DNA of 64,000 bases from Actinoplanes sandaracinus (GCF_030009775.1 NZ_JASCTH010000002.1:1-64000); one strand, 5' to 3'; positions 1-9,023 are shown, numbered from the stretch's first letter. Numbers and translations: made by a program. The notes: generated by a model from the sequence alone, not told the origin.

Positions 1-1
1 C

Positions 2-592
<591 letters not shown>

Positions 593-606
593 CCCGTACC
601 TGAAAC

Positions 607-651
607 GGCCGGTCATCGACGGCGCCCTCGTGGCGCCGGCGGCGACCGGCC
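607..651. terminator. Bidirectional terminator hairpin between sigB and the acyl-CoA synthetase gene
   Basis: Outer arms GGCCGGTC (607-614) and GACCGGCC (644-651) pair perfectly, and inner arms GGCGCC (621-626 and 632-637) pair again. There is no T-run, as is usual in GC-rich actinobacteria. It separates two convergent genes. Confidence 0.6.
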
Positions 652-687
652 ATGTTGTCCGGTGCGGCCGGCGCCACGAGCACGTGC

Positions 688-3243
688 TCAGACGCCGCGC
701 AGCCGGCGGGGGCCGGTGTCCGGCCGGGCGCCCGGGTCGCCGAACTCGACCGCCGCGTGCAGCACGGACCAGCCGTCCGGCCGCGCGAGCACCGGGTTCA
801 GCGTCAGCGACCGGACCCGCGGGTGCTCGTCGGCAAGGCGGCCCACCCGCAGCAGCAGGTCGGTCAGAGCGGCCCGGTCCACCGGGGTGGAACCGCGGTA
901 ACCGTGCAGCAGCGGGGCCGCCCGGGGCTCGTCCACCAACGCCTCGGCGGCCCGGTCGGTGAGCGGCGCGGCGCGCCAGGCCAAATCACCCAGCAACTCG
1001 CTGGCGACACCACCCAGACCGAATCCGATCACCGGGCCGAACGCCGGGTCCTCGACCATCTCGACCGTGCAGGCGACACCCGGCGGCACCATCGTCTGCA
1101 CCAGGACGTCCGGGCCGAAGGCGCCGGCCAGTTCGCCGTACGCCGCGCGTACCGCATCCTCTCCGGAAAGGGCGAGGCGCACCGCGCCGAGATCGATACG
1201 GTGCCGCAAGGCGCCTCCGGCCGCTTTGAGCGCGACCGGATAGCCCAGCTCAGCAGCGGCCGCGACGGCCGTGTCCGCACTGTCGGCCAGGGTGGAGGGC
1301 ACCACCCGGATCCCGTAGGCGCCGAGCAGCCCGGTCGGCGACTCCGCCGCCACCGCGGCTTCCGCGGCCACCGGGTCGAGGTTGGACAGCGCCGGCATCA
1401 CCCCGGCCGGACGGCGTAGCCAGTCGGCGTAACCGACCACCCGCGACAGCGCCCGGACCGCCTCCTCGACCGAGGGGTAGGCGGGCACCCGCGGCGGCAC
1501 CTGACCGAAGACCATCGTCGCCACGGTCGGTTTCTCACCGGCCAGGGCCACACTCGCGAGCGCGGCGGTGAAGTCGGCGTCCTCGTCGGCGTGCCGGCCC
1601 GGCATCGGCGGCGCGAAGACCACCATCAGCGCGTCCACGGCATCGTCGACCGCCGCGTCGGCGAGCGCGTCGGCCAGGTCGTGGGCGCCCGCCTCCGGGC
1701 CCGTGTCTCGCGGGTAGCCGTCGGCCACCACCAGCCCGGCGGCACGGCAGGCGACCACCGCGAGCTCGGCCAGCGCCGACGAGTTGCCGACCACGGCGAC
1801 CCGGCGGCCGGCCGGCAACGGCTGGTGGGCGAGCAGCATGCCGACGTCGAAGAGCTCCTGGACGGTGTCCACCCGGATCACGCCGGAGCGGGCGAAGAGC
1901 GCGGTCACCGCGTTCGCGTCCGGGCCGGGGGCGTTGCCGGCCAGGCCGGGCGGGCGGGTCGCCGCGGCCACCGCCACCACCGGCTTGACCCGGCTGATCC
2001 GGCGGGCCAGCCGGGCGAACTTGCGCGGGTTTCCGAAGGTCTCCAGGTAGAGCAGCACGACGTCGGTGCCGGGGTCGTCCTGCCAGTACTGCAGCAGGTC
2101 GTTGCCGGAGACGTCGGCACGGTTGCCGGCCGACACGAAGCTGGACAGGCCCAGGCCACGGCGGTCCGCCTCGGCCATCAGGGCGACGCCGAGGGCGCCG
2201 CTCTGGCTGAAGAAGCCCACCCGCCCGGCCATCGGCAGCCGTGGCGAGAGGGTGGCGTTCAGCCGTACCTCCGGGTCGGTGTTGGCGATGCCGAAGCTGC
2301 TCGGGCCGACCACCCGCAAGCCCGCCGCCCGCGCGGCCTCGACGAGGGCGCGCTGCCGCGCCGCGCCCTCCGGGCCGGTCTCGGCGAAGCCCGCCGAGAC
2401 CACCACGCCGCCACCGGCTCCGGCGCGGGCCGCGTCCCGGCCGGCCTCCGCGACCCGGTCGGCCGGCACGGCGATCACGGCCAGGTCGATCGGGACACCG
2501 GCTTCCGAGGCGTTCCGGTACGCGCGAAGCCCGGCCACCCGCTCGGCGGACGGGTGCACCGGCACCACCTCACCGGTGTAGCCGCCGTCGCGCAGGTTGC
2601 CCAGGATGTGCGCGCCGATGCCGTGGCCCGTGGCGCTGGCGCCGTAGATGGCGATCCCCCGCGGCGACAGCAGCCGGGCGATCGACCGGGCCTCGGTGAG
2701 GTGCTCGCGCGACTCCTGCACCTCACGGGACTTCTCGGTCGGTTCGATCGGGAAGCCCAGATGGACCACGCCGTCGGCGTACTTGCGCTGCACCTGGTAG
2801 CCGGAGTCACCGAAGACACGCAGCATGCCGCTGTTCTCCGGGAGCACCTCGGCGACGAACCGGGTGATGCCGTGCTCGCGGGCCGCGTCGGCGAGATGCT
2901 CCAGCAGCACCGAGCCGATCCCCCGGCCCTGGTGCGCGTCCTCCACCACGAACGCGACCTCGGCGTCCGGCGAGTCCGGGCCGAGCCGCTCGTAACGGCC
3001 CACCGAGGTGATCCGACCGTCGGCGACGGTCACGAACGCCTCACGGTCGCGGTGGTCGACGTTCACGAACCGCTGGAGGTCGCGCTCCGGAATCCGCGGA
3101 TAGGGCGAGAAGTAGCGGAGGTAACGGGTGCGGTCGCTCATCCGGGAGTGGAAGTCCACGATGGCCGGGGCGTCCTCCGGCCGGATCGGGCGCAGGTGCA
3201 CGGCGGTGCCGTCGGACAGCAGGACGTCTGCGCTGCGCTCCAT
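688..3243 (-). CDS. GNAT acetyltransferase fused to ADP-forming acyl-CoA synthetase (Pat/AcuA-like protein acetyltransferase)
   Basis: 851 residues. The first ~165 residues are a GNAT domain (HLRPIRPEDAPAIVDFHSRM; acetyl-CoA loop HQGRGIGSVLLEHL). It is followed by a CoA-binding Rossmann domain (GIAIYGASATGHGIG), a succinyl-CoA-ligase-like domain (GFFSQSGALGVAL) and a C-terminal ATP-grasp domain (YPVALKAAGGALRHR). This is the architecture of Pat-type lysine acetyltransferases, but with GNAT at the N-terminus, opposite to Salmonella Pat. Such proteins acetylate and silence acyl-CoA synthetases. The ATG at 3243 is chosen because it lies 2 nt after the acuC stop, which implies translational coupling with the matching deacetylase. 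An open frame continues upstream through acuC but is its shadow. Catalytic activity of the synthetase part cannot be judged from sequence reading. Confidence 0.88.
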   Translation of the reverse strand: MERSADVLLSDGTAVHLRPIRPEDAPAIVDFHSRMSDRTRYLRYFSPYPRIPERDLQRFVNVDHRDREAFVTVADGRITSVGRYERLGPDSPDAEVAFVVEDAHQGRGIGSVLLEHLADAAREHGITRFVAEVLPENSGMLRVFGDSGYQVQRKYADGVVHLGFPIEPTEKSREVQESREHLTEARSIARLLSPRGIAIYGASATGHGIGAHILGNLRDGGYTGEVVPVHPSAERVAGLRAYRNASEAGVPIDLAVIAVPADRVAEAGRDAARAGAGGGVVVSAGFAETGPEGAARQRALVEAARAAGLRVVGPSSFGIANTDPEVRLNATLSPRLPMAGRVGFFSQSGALGVALMAEADRRGLGLSSFVSAGNRADVSGNDLLQYWQDDPGTDVVLLYLETFGNPRKFARLARRISRVKPVVAVAAATRPPGLAGNAPGPDANAVTALFARSGVIRVDTVQELFDVGMLLAHQPLPAGRRVAVVGNSSALAELAVVACRAAGLVVADGYPRDTGPEAGAHDLADALADAAVDDAVDALMVVFAPPMPGRHADEDADFTAALASVALAGEKPTVATMVFGQVPPRVPAYPSVEEAVRALSRVVGYADWLRRPAGVMPALSNLDPVAAEAAVAAESPTGLLGAYGIRVVPSTLADSADTAVAAAAELGYPVALKAAGGALRHRIDLGAVRLALSGEDAVRAAYGELAGAFGPDVLVQTMVPPGVACTVEMVEDPAFGPVIGFGLGGVASELLGDLAWRAAPLTDRAAEALVDEPRAAPLLHGYRGSTPVDRAALTDLLLRVGRLADEHPRVRSLTLNPVLARPDGWSVLHAAVEFGDPGARPDTGPRRLRGV

Positions 3244-3245
3244 GG

Positions 3246-4427
3246 TCAGTCCCTGGGATCGTGCGGGTCCAGGCCGTGCAGCGGGAAGACCGCCGTCCGG
3301 GTGGCGAGGATGGCCCGGTCCACCGGGTCCTCGCTCGTGCCCGGCCACGGCGTGCAGAAGGGCTCGGATCCATCGGTCATCGTCTCCGGGATGGTATCCC
3401 CCGGACGCCGTGCCGCGGCCAGGACGCGCCACTGCCGGGGCGTCGGGGTCGCCGGGTCGAGCGGCTCGCCGGTGGCCACCGCGAGCAGATGCGCCCAGGC
3501 CCGGGGAACCACCTCGACCAGCGCGTACCCACCGCCGCCGGTGGCCACCCAGCGGCCGTCGCAGACCTCGTCGGCCAACTGCCGCATGGCGATGTAGGCG
3601 GCCCGCTGGCCGTCCACCGACAGCCGCAGATCGGCGAGCGGATCGACCCGGTGCGCGTCGGCGCCGCACTGGCTGATGATGATCTCCGGAGCGAAGGCGC
3701 GGACCACCGACGGCACGACCGCGTGGAAGGCCCGCAGCCAGGCGGCGTCGCCGGTGCCCGGGGGCAGCGGCACGTTGACGGCGGTGCCGTCGGCGTTCGG
3801 CCCACCGGTCTCGTCGGCGAACCCGGTGCCCGGGAAGAGCGCCAGCGGCGTCTCGTGCAGGCTCACCGTGAGCACCCGCGGATCGTCGTAGAAGACAGCC
3901 TGCACCCCGTCACCGTGGTGCACGTCCACGTCGATGTAGGCGACCCGCTGAGCGCCGTTCTCCAGCAGCCAGGCGATCGCCACGGCCGGATCGTTGTAGA
4001 CGCAGAACCCGGCGGCCCGGGCCGGCATGGCGTGGTGCAGACCGCCCGACACGTTGACCGCCCGGCGGGCCGACCCGTGCCAGACCGCCTGGACCGCCGC
4101 CAGGGTGGCGCCGCAGATCCGGGCCGAGGCCTCGTGCATGTCGTCGAAAACGGGATTGTCCGGAGTGTTCAGTCCCCAGCCGGTGAAGAACGGATCGACC
4201 GGCGCGAGCCGGACGGCTTCCAGGTAGTCCGGGCGGTGGACCCGGGTGAGATCGATCTCACTGGCCACCCCCGGGACGATCATCTGGACGCCGGGGCGGT
4301 CCAGAACGCCCAGCTCCCGGGCGAGCGCCATGGTCAGCTCGACCCGCACCGGATTGAGCGGATGATCACCCATGTCGTACCCGAGCAGGGCACTGTCCCA
4401 GACCACCGCCGTCGTTTCGTCCGCCAT
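3246..4427 (-). CDS. acuC: AcuC-type class I histone-deacetylase family protein deacetylase
   Basis: 393 residues, the usual AcuC length. HDAC zinc-site motifs are present: GGLHHAMPARAAGFCVYND, then YIDVDVHHGDGVQAVF (Asp and His zinc ligands), SLHE, and a C-terminal Gly-rich TGGGGYALV. In AcuC systems this enzyme removes acetyl groups from lysines of acetyl-CoA synthetase, counteracting an acetyltransferase. Here the downstream partner begins 2 nt after the stop, so both are very likely one operon transcribed away from ideR. The ATG start at 4427 follows a 154-nt divergent intergenic region. The function assignment is firm at family level; the actual substrate is inferred. Confidence 0.9.
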   Translation of the reverse strand: MADETTAVVWDSALLGYDMGDHPLNPVRVELTMALARELGVLDRPGVQMIVPGVASEIDLTRVHRPDYLEAVRLAPVDPFFTGWGLNTPDNPVFDDMHEASARICGATLAAVQAVWHGSARRAVNVSGGLHHAMPARAAGFCVYNDPAVAIAWLLENGAQRVAYIDVDVHHGDGVQAVFYDDPRVLTVSLHETPLALFPGTGFADETGGPNADGTAVNVPLPPGTGDAAWLRAFHAVVPSVVRAFAPEIIISQCGADAHRVDPLADLRLSVDGQRAAYIAMRQLADEVCDGRWVATGGGGYALVEVVPRAWAHLLAVATGEPLDPATPTPRQWRVLAAARRPGDTIPETMTDGSEPFCTPWPGTSEDPVDRAILATRTAVFPLHGLDPHDPRD

Positions 4428-4581
4428 GACGTCATGCTGCCACGCCCACGCTGTCCCCCGGTCGTGGACGCCGCGTGGTTAGCACACCTGTTTCGCCGTC
4501 GGGTAGGGTCTCCTGGCACTTGTCCGGCGCGGCGGCCAACCCCCCGCAACGCGGTATTATCGCTGCTGGGAGGACCGCATC

Positions 4582-5265
4582 GTGAACGATCTCGTCGATA
4601 CCACCGAGATGTACCTGCGCACCATCCTCGAGCTCGAAGAGGAAGGGGTGCCCGCACTCCGCGCCCGCATCGCCGAGCGCCTGCACCAGAGCGGTCCCAC
4701 GGTCAGTCAGACCGTCGCCCGGATGGAGCGTGACGGCCTGCTCACCGTCGAGGGTGATCGCCACCTGGTGCTCACCGACCTGGGCCGCAGCAGCGCCATC
4801 GCCGTCATGCGCAAACACCGTCTGGCCGAGCTGCTCCTCGTCAACGTCATCGGGATGCCCTACGAGGAGGCCCACGAGGAGGCCTGCCGGTGGGAGCACG
4901 TGATGAGCGACGCCGTCGAGAAGCGGGTCTACGACCTGCTCAACCAGCCGACCCGCTCGCCCTATGGCAACCCGATCCCCGGCCTCGAACAGCTCGGCGC
5001 TCTCGACGACACCGCCGAGATCCTCACCCAGGGTGAGCGCAACCTCGCTTTCCCCGGCCTGAGCGGGAGCGTCGTCATCCGCCGCATCTGTGAGAGCGTC
5101 CAGTCCAACTCCGACGTGCTGCGGCAGCTCCACGCCGCCGGCATCAACCCGGGGACGACGGTGACCGTGGCGCAGGAGCGTGACGGCGTCACCGTGGGCA
5201 GCGCCGGCGACAAGATCCGGCTACCGCGTGAGGTCGCGTCCCGGGTGTTCGTCGCGGCCCGCTGA
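4582..5265 (+). CDS. ideR: DtxR/IdeR-family metal-dependent transcriptional repressor
   Basis: 227 residues, GTG start preceded by GGGAGGA 7 nt upstream. The N-terminal winged HTH is clear (ARIAERLHQSGPTVSQTVARM), followed by the dimerisation and metal-binding domain (CRWEHVMSDAVEKRV, with the Cys-Glu-His ligands of the DtxR primary site, and MRKHRLAEL) and a C-terminal SH3-like domain (LHAAGINPGTTVTVAQ). IdeR uses Fe(II) to repress iron uptake genes and activate storage genes. The position shortly after a SigB-type sigma gene matches the mycobacterial sigB-ideR order. I did not find a convincing 19-bp IdeR box in the upstream gap; a TATTAT at 4555-4560 is a possible -10. Confidence 0.92.
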   Translation: MNDLVDTTEMYLRTILELEEEGVPALRARIAERLHQSGPTVSQTVARMERDGLLTVEGDRHLVLTDLGRSSAIAVMRKHRLAELLLVNVIGMPYEEAHEEACRWEHVMSDAVEKRVYDLLNQPTRSPYGNPIPGLEQLGALDDTAEILTQGERNLAFPGLSGSVVIRRICESVQSNSDVLRQLHAAGINPGTTVTVAQERDGVTVGSAGDKIRLPREVASRVFVAAR

Positions 5266-5269
5266 CCCG

Positions 5270-5827
5270 TCAGGTCGTGCTCAGCGCTTTGGCGAGGTCG
5301 AGCAGTTTCGCGTTCATGTCCTTCACGTCGGCCGCCGTGGCGCCCTTCGGAAAGGTGAAACGGAGCGTCTGAAGCTGCTTGGCCTCGCTGAGCCAGCCGA
5401 TCTCCACGGTGGGGCCGTGCTCACCGGCCGCGTTCGTGTTCAACCGGTAACCGGCGCCGCCCAGCCCGGTCAGCTTCGACGCCTTCTCGGGCATCCGCTC
5501 GTCGAGGAAGACCTCGGCGTTCGCGGTCGTCGTCTCCACCACCGAGAGCGACAGGTCCGGCCAGGCCGCGTTCATCGTCTGCACCACGCAGGACGACGTG
5601 TCCTCCACCTGGTCCGCGGCGGCCACCGCGAACCGGATGCCGATCTTCTGCTCGATGAAGTCGTAATCCCACAGGATGCAGGCGCCGCCCGCGGACGCGG
5701 CGGGCAACTCGGCCAGATCGTCCGCCGGCGCGGAGGGCACGACCGGGGCGGGCTCCGCGGGAGGGCTGGTGCAGCCGGACAGCGCGAGCAGCACGGCGGC
5801 GCCGAGAACGGCCAGACGCGTGGTCAC
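5270..5827 (-). CDS. Secreted lipoprotein of unknown function
   Basis: 185 residues. A GTG at 5827 with AAGGAT upstream gives a classic lipoprotein signal peptide: short basic start (VTTRL), hydrophobic run (AVLGAAVLLAL) and lipobox LSGC, so it should be anchored on the outer face of the membrane. A Pro/Ala-rich linker of about 20 residues follows, then a mature domain with two cysteines (GGACILWDY and DTSSCVVQTM) that could form a disulfide. The layout resembles DUF3558-type actinobacterial lipoproteins, but I cannot confirm membership. It is convergent with ideR, the two stops being 4 nt apart. The in-frame upstream extension to 5854 adds a non-signal-like start and is rejected. Confidence 0.75.
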   Translation of the reverse strand: MTTRLAVLGAAVLLALSGCTSPPAEPAPVVPSAPADDLAELPAASAGGACILWDYDFIEQKIGIRFAVAAADQVEDTSSCVVQTMNAAWPDLSLSVVETTTANAEVFLDERMPEKASKLTGLGGAGYRLNTNAAGEHGPTVEIGWLSEAKQLQTLRFTFPKGATAADVKDMNAKLLDLAKALSTT

Positions 5828-5893
5828 TAGTGATCCTTCCCGGGGCGGGCGCACACACCGTACTGGCCCCGGGACGTTCGCGAAAGAGGGCCA

Positions 5894-6133
5894 TCACGGG
5901 TCGTCCACGTACGGACAGTGACGGCAGCCGCGGGTGCAGCAGGTGCCCCGGGCGGCCAGGAACCCCGCGGTCAGGACGAACAGCCCGGAGTCGGGGTCGA
6001 GGTAACCGGACTGGTCCGCGGCGAGAGCGGCGGCGTGCGCGGCGAGGATCGCGGCGCGGCGCGGATGGCCGGGCGCCAGGCGGGCCGGATGCGGCTCGGT
6101 GAGAGCGCGTGGCGCCAGCGGAAGACGCTTCAC
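5894..6133 (-). CDS. Small Cys-rich DUF5522-type protein
   Basis: 79 residues from a GTG. The conserved part is the C-terminus: SGLFVLTAGFLAARGTCC, then RGCRHCPY, giving Cys-Cys, Cys and Cys-Pro-Tyr in a 12-residue stretch. This is the signature of the small DUF5522 proteins found beside many actinobacterial and bacteroidetes genes. The Cys spacing suggests metal or Fe-S binding, but no function is established. It is divergent from the HTH gene that starts 60 nt away. The size fits the family, which is normally 50-80 residues. Confidence 0.7.
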   Translation of the reverse strand: MKRLPLAPRALTEPHPARLAPGHPRRAAILAAHAAALAADQSGYLDPDSGLFVLTAGFLAARGTCCTRGCRHCPYVDDP

Positions 6134-6170
6134 ACGGGCACTCTAGCCGGTTCCGCTTGACGGCCGGTGT

Positions 6171-6180
6171 CAAGTACTTG
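6171..6180. promoter_or_regulatory. Perfect 10-bp palindrome CAAGTACTTG next to the ribosome-binding site of the HTH gene
   Basis: CAAGTACTTG is self-complementary. Its last base is the first base of the GGAGGA Shine-Dalgarno, and it lies 13 nt before the ATG at 6193. A bound repressor here would block initiation, so it is a candidate autoregulatory operator; this is inference. Confidence 0.35.
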
Positions 6181-6192
6181 GAGGATGGGCGC

Positions 6193-6663
6193 ATGGGTGC
6201 GACCAGCGGACTGACCGAGCAGCTTCTCAGGCTGCTCGACAACCGCCTGCTCGACCCGCTCGAGATCCTGCTCGACGACGACCAGCCGTCCGGGGCGGTG
6301 CGCGTGCTGCTCCGGCGCCGGGTCGCCGAGTGGGCCGAGACGCTCCAGGGCGGTGACGACGCCGCGGCGGTCCACGTGATCGCCCGGCTGATCGGCACGC
6401 TCTATCCCGACGATCACGCGTTCGCTCCGCCCGCCGACTGGTGGCGCACCCCGCTCGGCCAGATCGTGGTCCGCCGGGTCGGTCACCCCTACGCCGCCTC
6501 GGTCTCCTATGCGACCGCCGGGGCGATGCTCGGCATCAGCCGGCAGGGCGTGCACGACCTGGTCCGCCGCGGCCGCCTGCCCCGCCATCCGGACGGTGGC
6601 GTGCCCGTCTCCGCTGTCCGTGACCGGCTTCGGAACACCCCGCCCACCGAGGAGTCCCCATGA
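6193..6663 (+). CDS. Excisionase-like helix-turn-helix DNA-binding protein
   Basis: 156 residues. ATG at 6193 with GGAGGA 7 nt upstream; the open frame before it lacks a ribosome site. The C-terminal third carries a MerR/excisionase-type HTH (YATAGAMLGISRQGVHDLVR, then RGRLPRHPDGGVPVSAVRDRL), where the second part is the usual RG(R/K)LP...V..F/V wing. The N-terminal ~90 residues are helical and Leu-rich without a recognised domain. The stop overlaps the ATG of the hydrolase gene (ATGA), so the two are translationally coupled. Likely a small regulator of the pair; no phage genes are nearby, so a role in excision is unlikely. Confidence 0.75.
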   Translation: MGATSGLTEQLLRLLDNRLLDPLEILLDDDQPSGAVRVLLRRRVAEWAETLQGGDDAAAVHVIARLIGTLYPDDHAFAPPADWWRTPLGQIVVRRVGHPYAASVSYATAGAMLGISRQGVHDLVRRGRLPRHPDGGVPVSAVRDRLRNTPPTEESP

Positions 6664-7562
6664 TCAACGACCGACTGCTCGACGCAGGTGGCATCCAGCT
6701 CGCCGTGCGCGACTTCGGCGGCGACGAGCCGCCGCTGCTGCTCCTGCACGGCGCCGGCGGCAACCTGGCGCACATGACCGCCCTGGCCCGGGCTCTGCGC
6801 CCCCGGCACCGGGTGGTGACCGTCGACCTGCGCGGGCACGGCCGCTCCAGCGACGGCCCGTGGACGTGGGACGCGGCGCTGGGCGACCTCGCCGCCGTCT
6901 GCGTCCAGCTCGAGCTCGACCGGCCCGCGGTGGTCGGCCACTCGCTCGGCGGCATGCTGGCCGCCCTCTGGGGCCAGCGGCACCCCGAGTCCCCCGGCGT
7001 GGTCAACCTCGACGGCAATCCCCCGCCGACCCGGCCCGGCCACCTTCCGGGCCTCGACCCGGAGAAGGCGGTGGGCGAACTGGCCCGCCTGCACGCGATC
7101 TTCGACACCATGCAGGAGGCCGCCGGCCAGGTGATCCCCGCCGACCAGCTGCCCGACCTGGTGGAGCGTCAGCAGATGGCGGCCCGCGACATGGGCGCCA
7201 ACGAGAAGGTGTGGGTCGAGGGTTTCCGGCGCAACCTGGTCCACGCCGGTGGCGAAACCTCGATCCGTCCGTCGGCCGCCCTGACCGCTCAGCTCCGCAC
7301 CGCGATGAACGAGCTGGACCTGGGCCCGGTCTACGCCGCCACGACCTGCCCGGAGCTGATCGTCCTGGCCACCCGCGACCTCCCGGAACAGGAGCCGTTC
7401 GCCGATCTGTACGCCGCCCACCGCCGCTACCTGATCGAGCAGGCGCGGGCGGTGCCGCACCTGCGTCATCTGAGCCTCGCCGACGCGTCGCATGCCATGG
7501 TGATCGAACAGCCCACCGTGCTGGCCGGCGTGATCACCGACTTCCTCGCCGAGCACCGCTAG
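6660..7562 (+). CDS. Alpha/beta-hydrolase fold protein
   Basis: 300 residues. Oxyanion-hole motif LLLLHGAGGN near residue 26, RGHGRSSDG, and the nucleophile elbow VVGHSLGGML with Ser in GHSLGG near residue 96. The catalytic His is probably in ADASHAMVIEQP near the C-terminus. These features define an esterase/haloperoxidase/epoxide-hydrolase-type alpha/beta hydrolase without telling the substrate. No signal peptide, so cytoplasmic. Coupled by a 4-nt overlap to the upstream HTH gene and followed by an imperfect hairpin at 7590-7619. Confidence 0.88.
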   Translation: MINDRLLDAGGIQLAVRDFGGDEPPLLLLHGAGGNLAHMTALARALRPRHRVVTVDLRGHGRSSDGPWTWDAALGDLAAVCVQLELDRPAVVGHSLGGMLAALWGQRHPESPGVVNLDGNPPPTRPGHLPGLDPEKAVGELARLHAIFDTMQEAAGQVIPADQLPDLVERQQMAARDMGANEKVWVEGFRRNLVHAGGETSIRPSAALTAQLRTAMNELDLGPVYAATTCPELIVLATRDLPEQEPFADLYAAHRRYLIEQARAVPHLRHLSLADASHAMVIEQPTVLAGVITDFLAEHR

Positions 7563-7589
7563 ACCGTTCGGGGCCCGATCGACGGTCGA

Positions 7590-7619
7590 GTTGGCCTTCG
7601 GTTGCGAACCGAGGGCAAC
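7590..7619 (+). terminator. Imperfect terminator hairpin after the hydrolase gene
   Basis: GTTGGCCTTCGGTT (7590-7603) and AACCGAGGGCAAC (7607-7619) pair with one bulge and a mismatch around a 3-nt loop, 28 nt after the stop. Confidence 0.5.
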
Positions 7620-7698
7620 CCACGCCTAGCCCCTCATCGCCTTCACGGGCCCGCCGAAGTGCCTTGTCGTAGACATCGGCACTCCAGGATGGGCACAG

Positions 7699-8697
7699 AT
7701 GAGGCGTTCCCGGTTCGGCACGATCGCGGCTTCGATGGCAGGGCTCCTGTTCTGCACCGGCACGGCAACCCCCGCGCTGGCGGGACCGTCGACACCCGAC
7801 CGGCCGGGCACCTCATGGGGGGCACCGCTGCGGATCATGCCGCTGGGCGACAGCATCACGGTCGGCGTCGGCTCGCCGGGCAGGAGCGGGTACCGCATCG
7901 ACCTTCAGCGCCGCCTGCGGGAGGCCGGAGTCACCACCGACTTCGTCGGCTCCCAGAGCGACGGCGACGGCGGTGACCTCGACCACGAGGGCCGGGGCGG
8001 CTGGACCGTCGACCAGATCGCCGCGCAGGTCGACCACCGGCTCGCCGAGTCCGAGCCCGACGTGGTGCTGCTGCACGCCGGCACCAACAACATCACCCGG
8101 TCCGAGGACCCCGCAGCGGTCGCCGGCAAGCTGTCGGCCCTGATCGACCGGGTCCGCACACGGGTGCCGGACGCGCAGGTCTACGTCGCGACGATCATCG
8201 GCACCGCGGTCGGCTCGGAGGTCGCGGCCAACCGGGCCTACAACGCGCTCATCCCCGGCCTGGTACGCGCCAAGGGCCCCCAGGTGCACCTGGTCGACCA
8301 GTCCACCGTCACCGGGCTGGACATCTACGACCGGCACCACCCGAACGCGTTCGGCTACCGCAAGATGGCTCACAACTGGTACGAGGCCATGCGCGCCACA
8401 CTGCACCCGGAGTGGCCCGGCACCGGCAACCCGTACCGGGCCAGGCAGGCGCACCTGTGCCACGCGAAGAGCCCCACCTCGCGGGAATGCCGGATGTGGC
8501 AGGTCCGCCGGGTGATCGTCTCCCAGTCGGACGGCCGCACCGTCACCGCGGAGCGCTGGCAGACCCGGCGGACGGTCAAGGAGTCGGTCCGGGTCTGGGA
8601 GCCGGGCCACTTCGCGCGCCACCGCAAGGGCCGGACCTGGGTTCCCGGTCGCCACGTGACGAAGAACCGCCAGGTCACCCGCTGGTCGAACGTCTGA
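7699..8697 (+). CDS. Secreted SGNH/GDSL-family esterase with a basic C-terminal extension
   Basis: 332 residues. Signal peptide (MRRSRFGTIAASMAGLLF, cleavage expected after TPALA). The SGNH blocks are clear: block I MPLGDSITVGVG with nucleophile Ser, block II region GGWT, block III VLLHAGTNN with the oxyanion Asn, and block V IYDRHHPNAFGYRKMAH with Asp and His. This core ends around residue 240 and matches secreted acyl-ester hydrolases of actinomycetes. The remaining ~90 residues are unusual: Cys-containing (HLCHAKSPTSRECRMWQ) and very rich in Arg, Trp and Val (WQTRRTVKES, WSNV at the end), with no domain I recognise. It may bind the wall or a polysaccharide; that is inference. Confidence 0.85.
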   Translation: MRRSRFGTIAASMAGLLFCTGTATPALAGPSTPDRPGTSWGAPLRIMPLGDSITVGVGSPGRSGYRIDLQRRLREAGVTTDFVGSQSDGDGGDLDHEGRGGWTVDQIAAQVDHRLAESEPDVVLLHAGTNNITRSEDPAAVAGKLSALIDRVRTRVPDAQVYVATIIGTAVGSEVAANRAYNALIPGLVRAKGPQVHLVDQSTVTGLDIYDRHHPNAFGYRKMAHNWYEAMRATLHPEWPGTGNPYRARQAHLCHAKSPTSRECRMWQVRRVIVSQSDGRTVTAERWQTRRTVKESVRVWEPGHFARHRKGRTWVPGRHVTKNRQVTRWSNV

Positions 8698-8712
8698 CCC
8701 CGTCGACGATGA

Positions 8713-8743
8713 AACGCCCGGCCCCTGCACGGGGCCGGGCGTT
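8713..8743 (+). terminator. Strong terminator hairpin downstream of the GDSL hydrolase
   Basis: AACGCCCGGCCCC (8713-8725) pairs perfectly with GGGGCCGGGCGTT (8731-8743) around a 5-nt loop, 16 nt after the hydrolase stop. Confidence 0.75.
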
Positions 8744-8903
8744 CGCCGTTTCAGCGGATGCGACGAGGGGCGACCGATGCCCGCGGCCGCTGGCGGCACG
8801 CTCGGCGGGGCCGACCGAGGACCCGGTCGGCGGGCTGCGGAGCGTCCGGCTCGGCTGAGCACCGTGCGTCCACCCTCGCCCGTCGCCCGCGCGCCCGACG
8901 GCA

Positions 8904-8940
8904 AGATGCCTCCCACCCGGGATTCGGGTGGGAGGCATCT
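8904..8940. terminator. Perfect 16-bp terminator hairpin, probably serving nrdJ
   Basis: AGATGCCTCCCACCCG (8904-8919) and CGGGTGGGAGGCATCT (8925-8940) are exact reverse complements around a GGATT loop. It lies 84 nt past the nrdJ stop on the minus strand and can also act on the plus strand. Confidence 0.75.
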
Positions 8941-9023
8941 GTCACGGAGCTCACCGGAGCGATGCCGGTGAGTGGCTCCGTTTAGGAGTCACTCACCGGG
9001 ACACTCGTGACCTTCCCCGGGCT

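Larger units (their letters stand above)
8698..9023. other. Convergent intergenic region with two hairpins and no gene
   Basis: 326 nt between the GDSL hydrolase (+) and nrdJ (-). It holds two perfect hairpins (8713-8743 and 8904-8940) and about 160 nt of GC-rich sequence between them in which I see no credible coding frame. Confidence 0.6.

Noticed and set aside
4428..4581. IdeR box in the ideR upstream region
   Set aside because: TTAGCACACCTGTTTCG shares only the first bases with TTAGGTTAGGCTAACCTAA; too weak.
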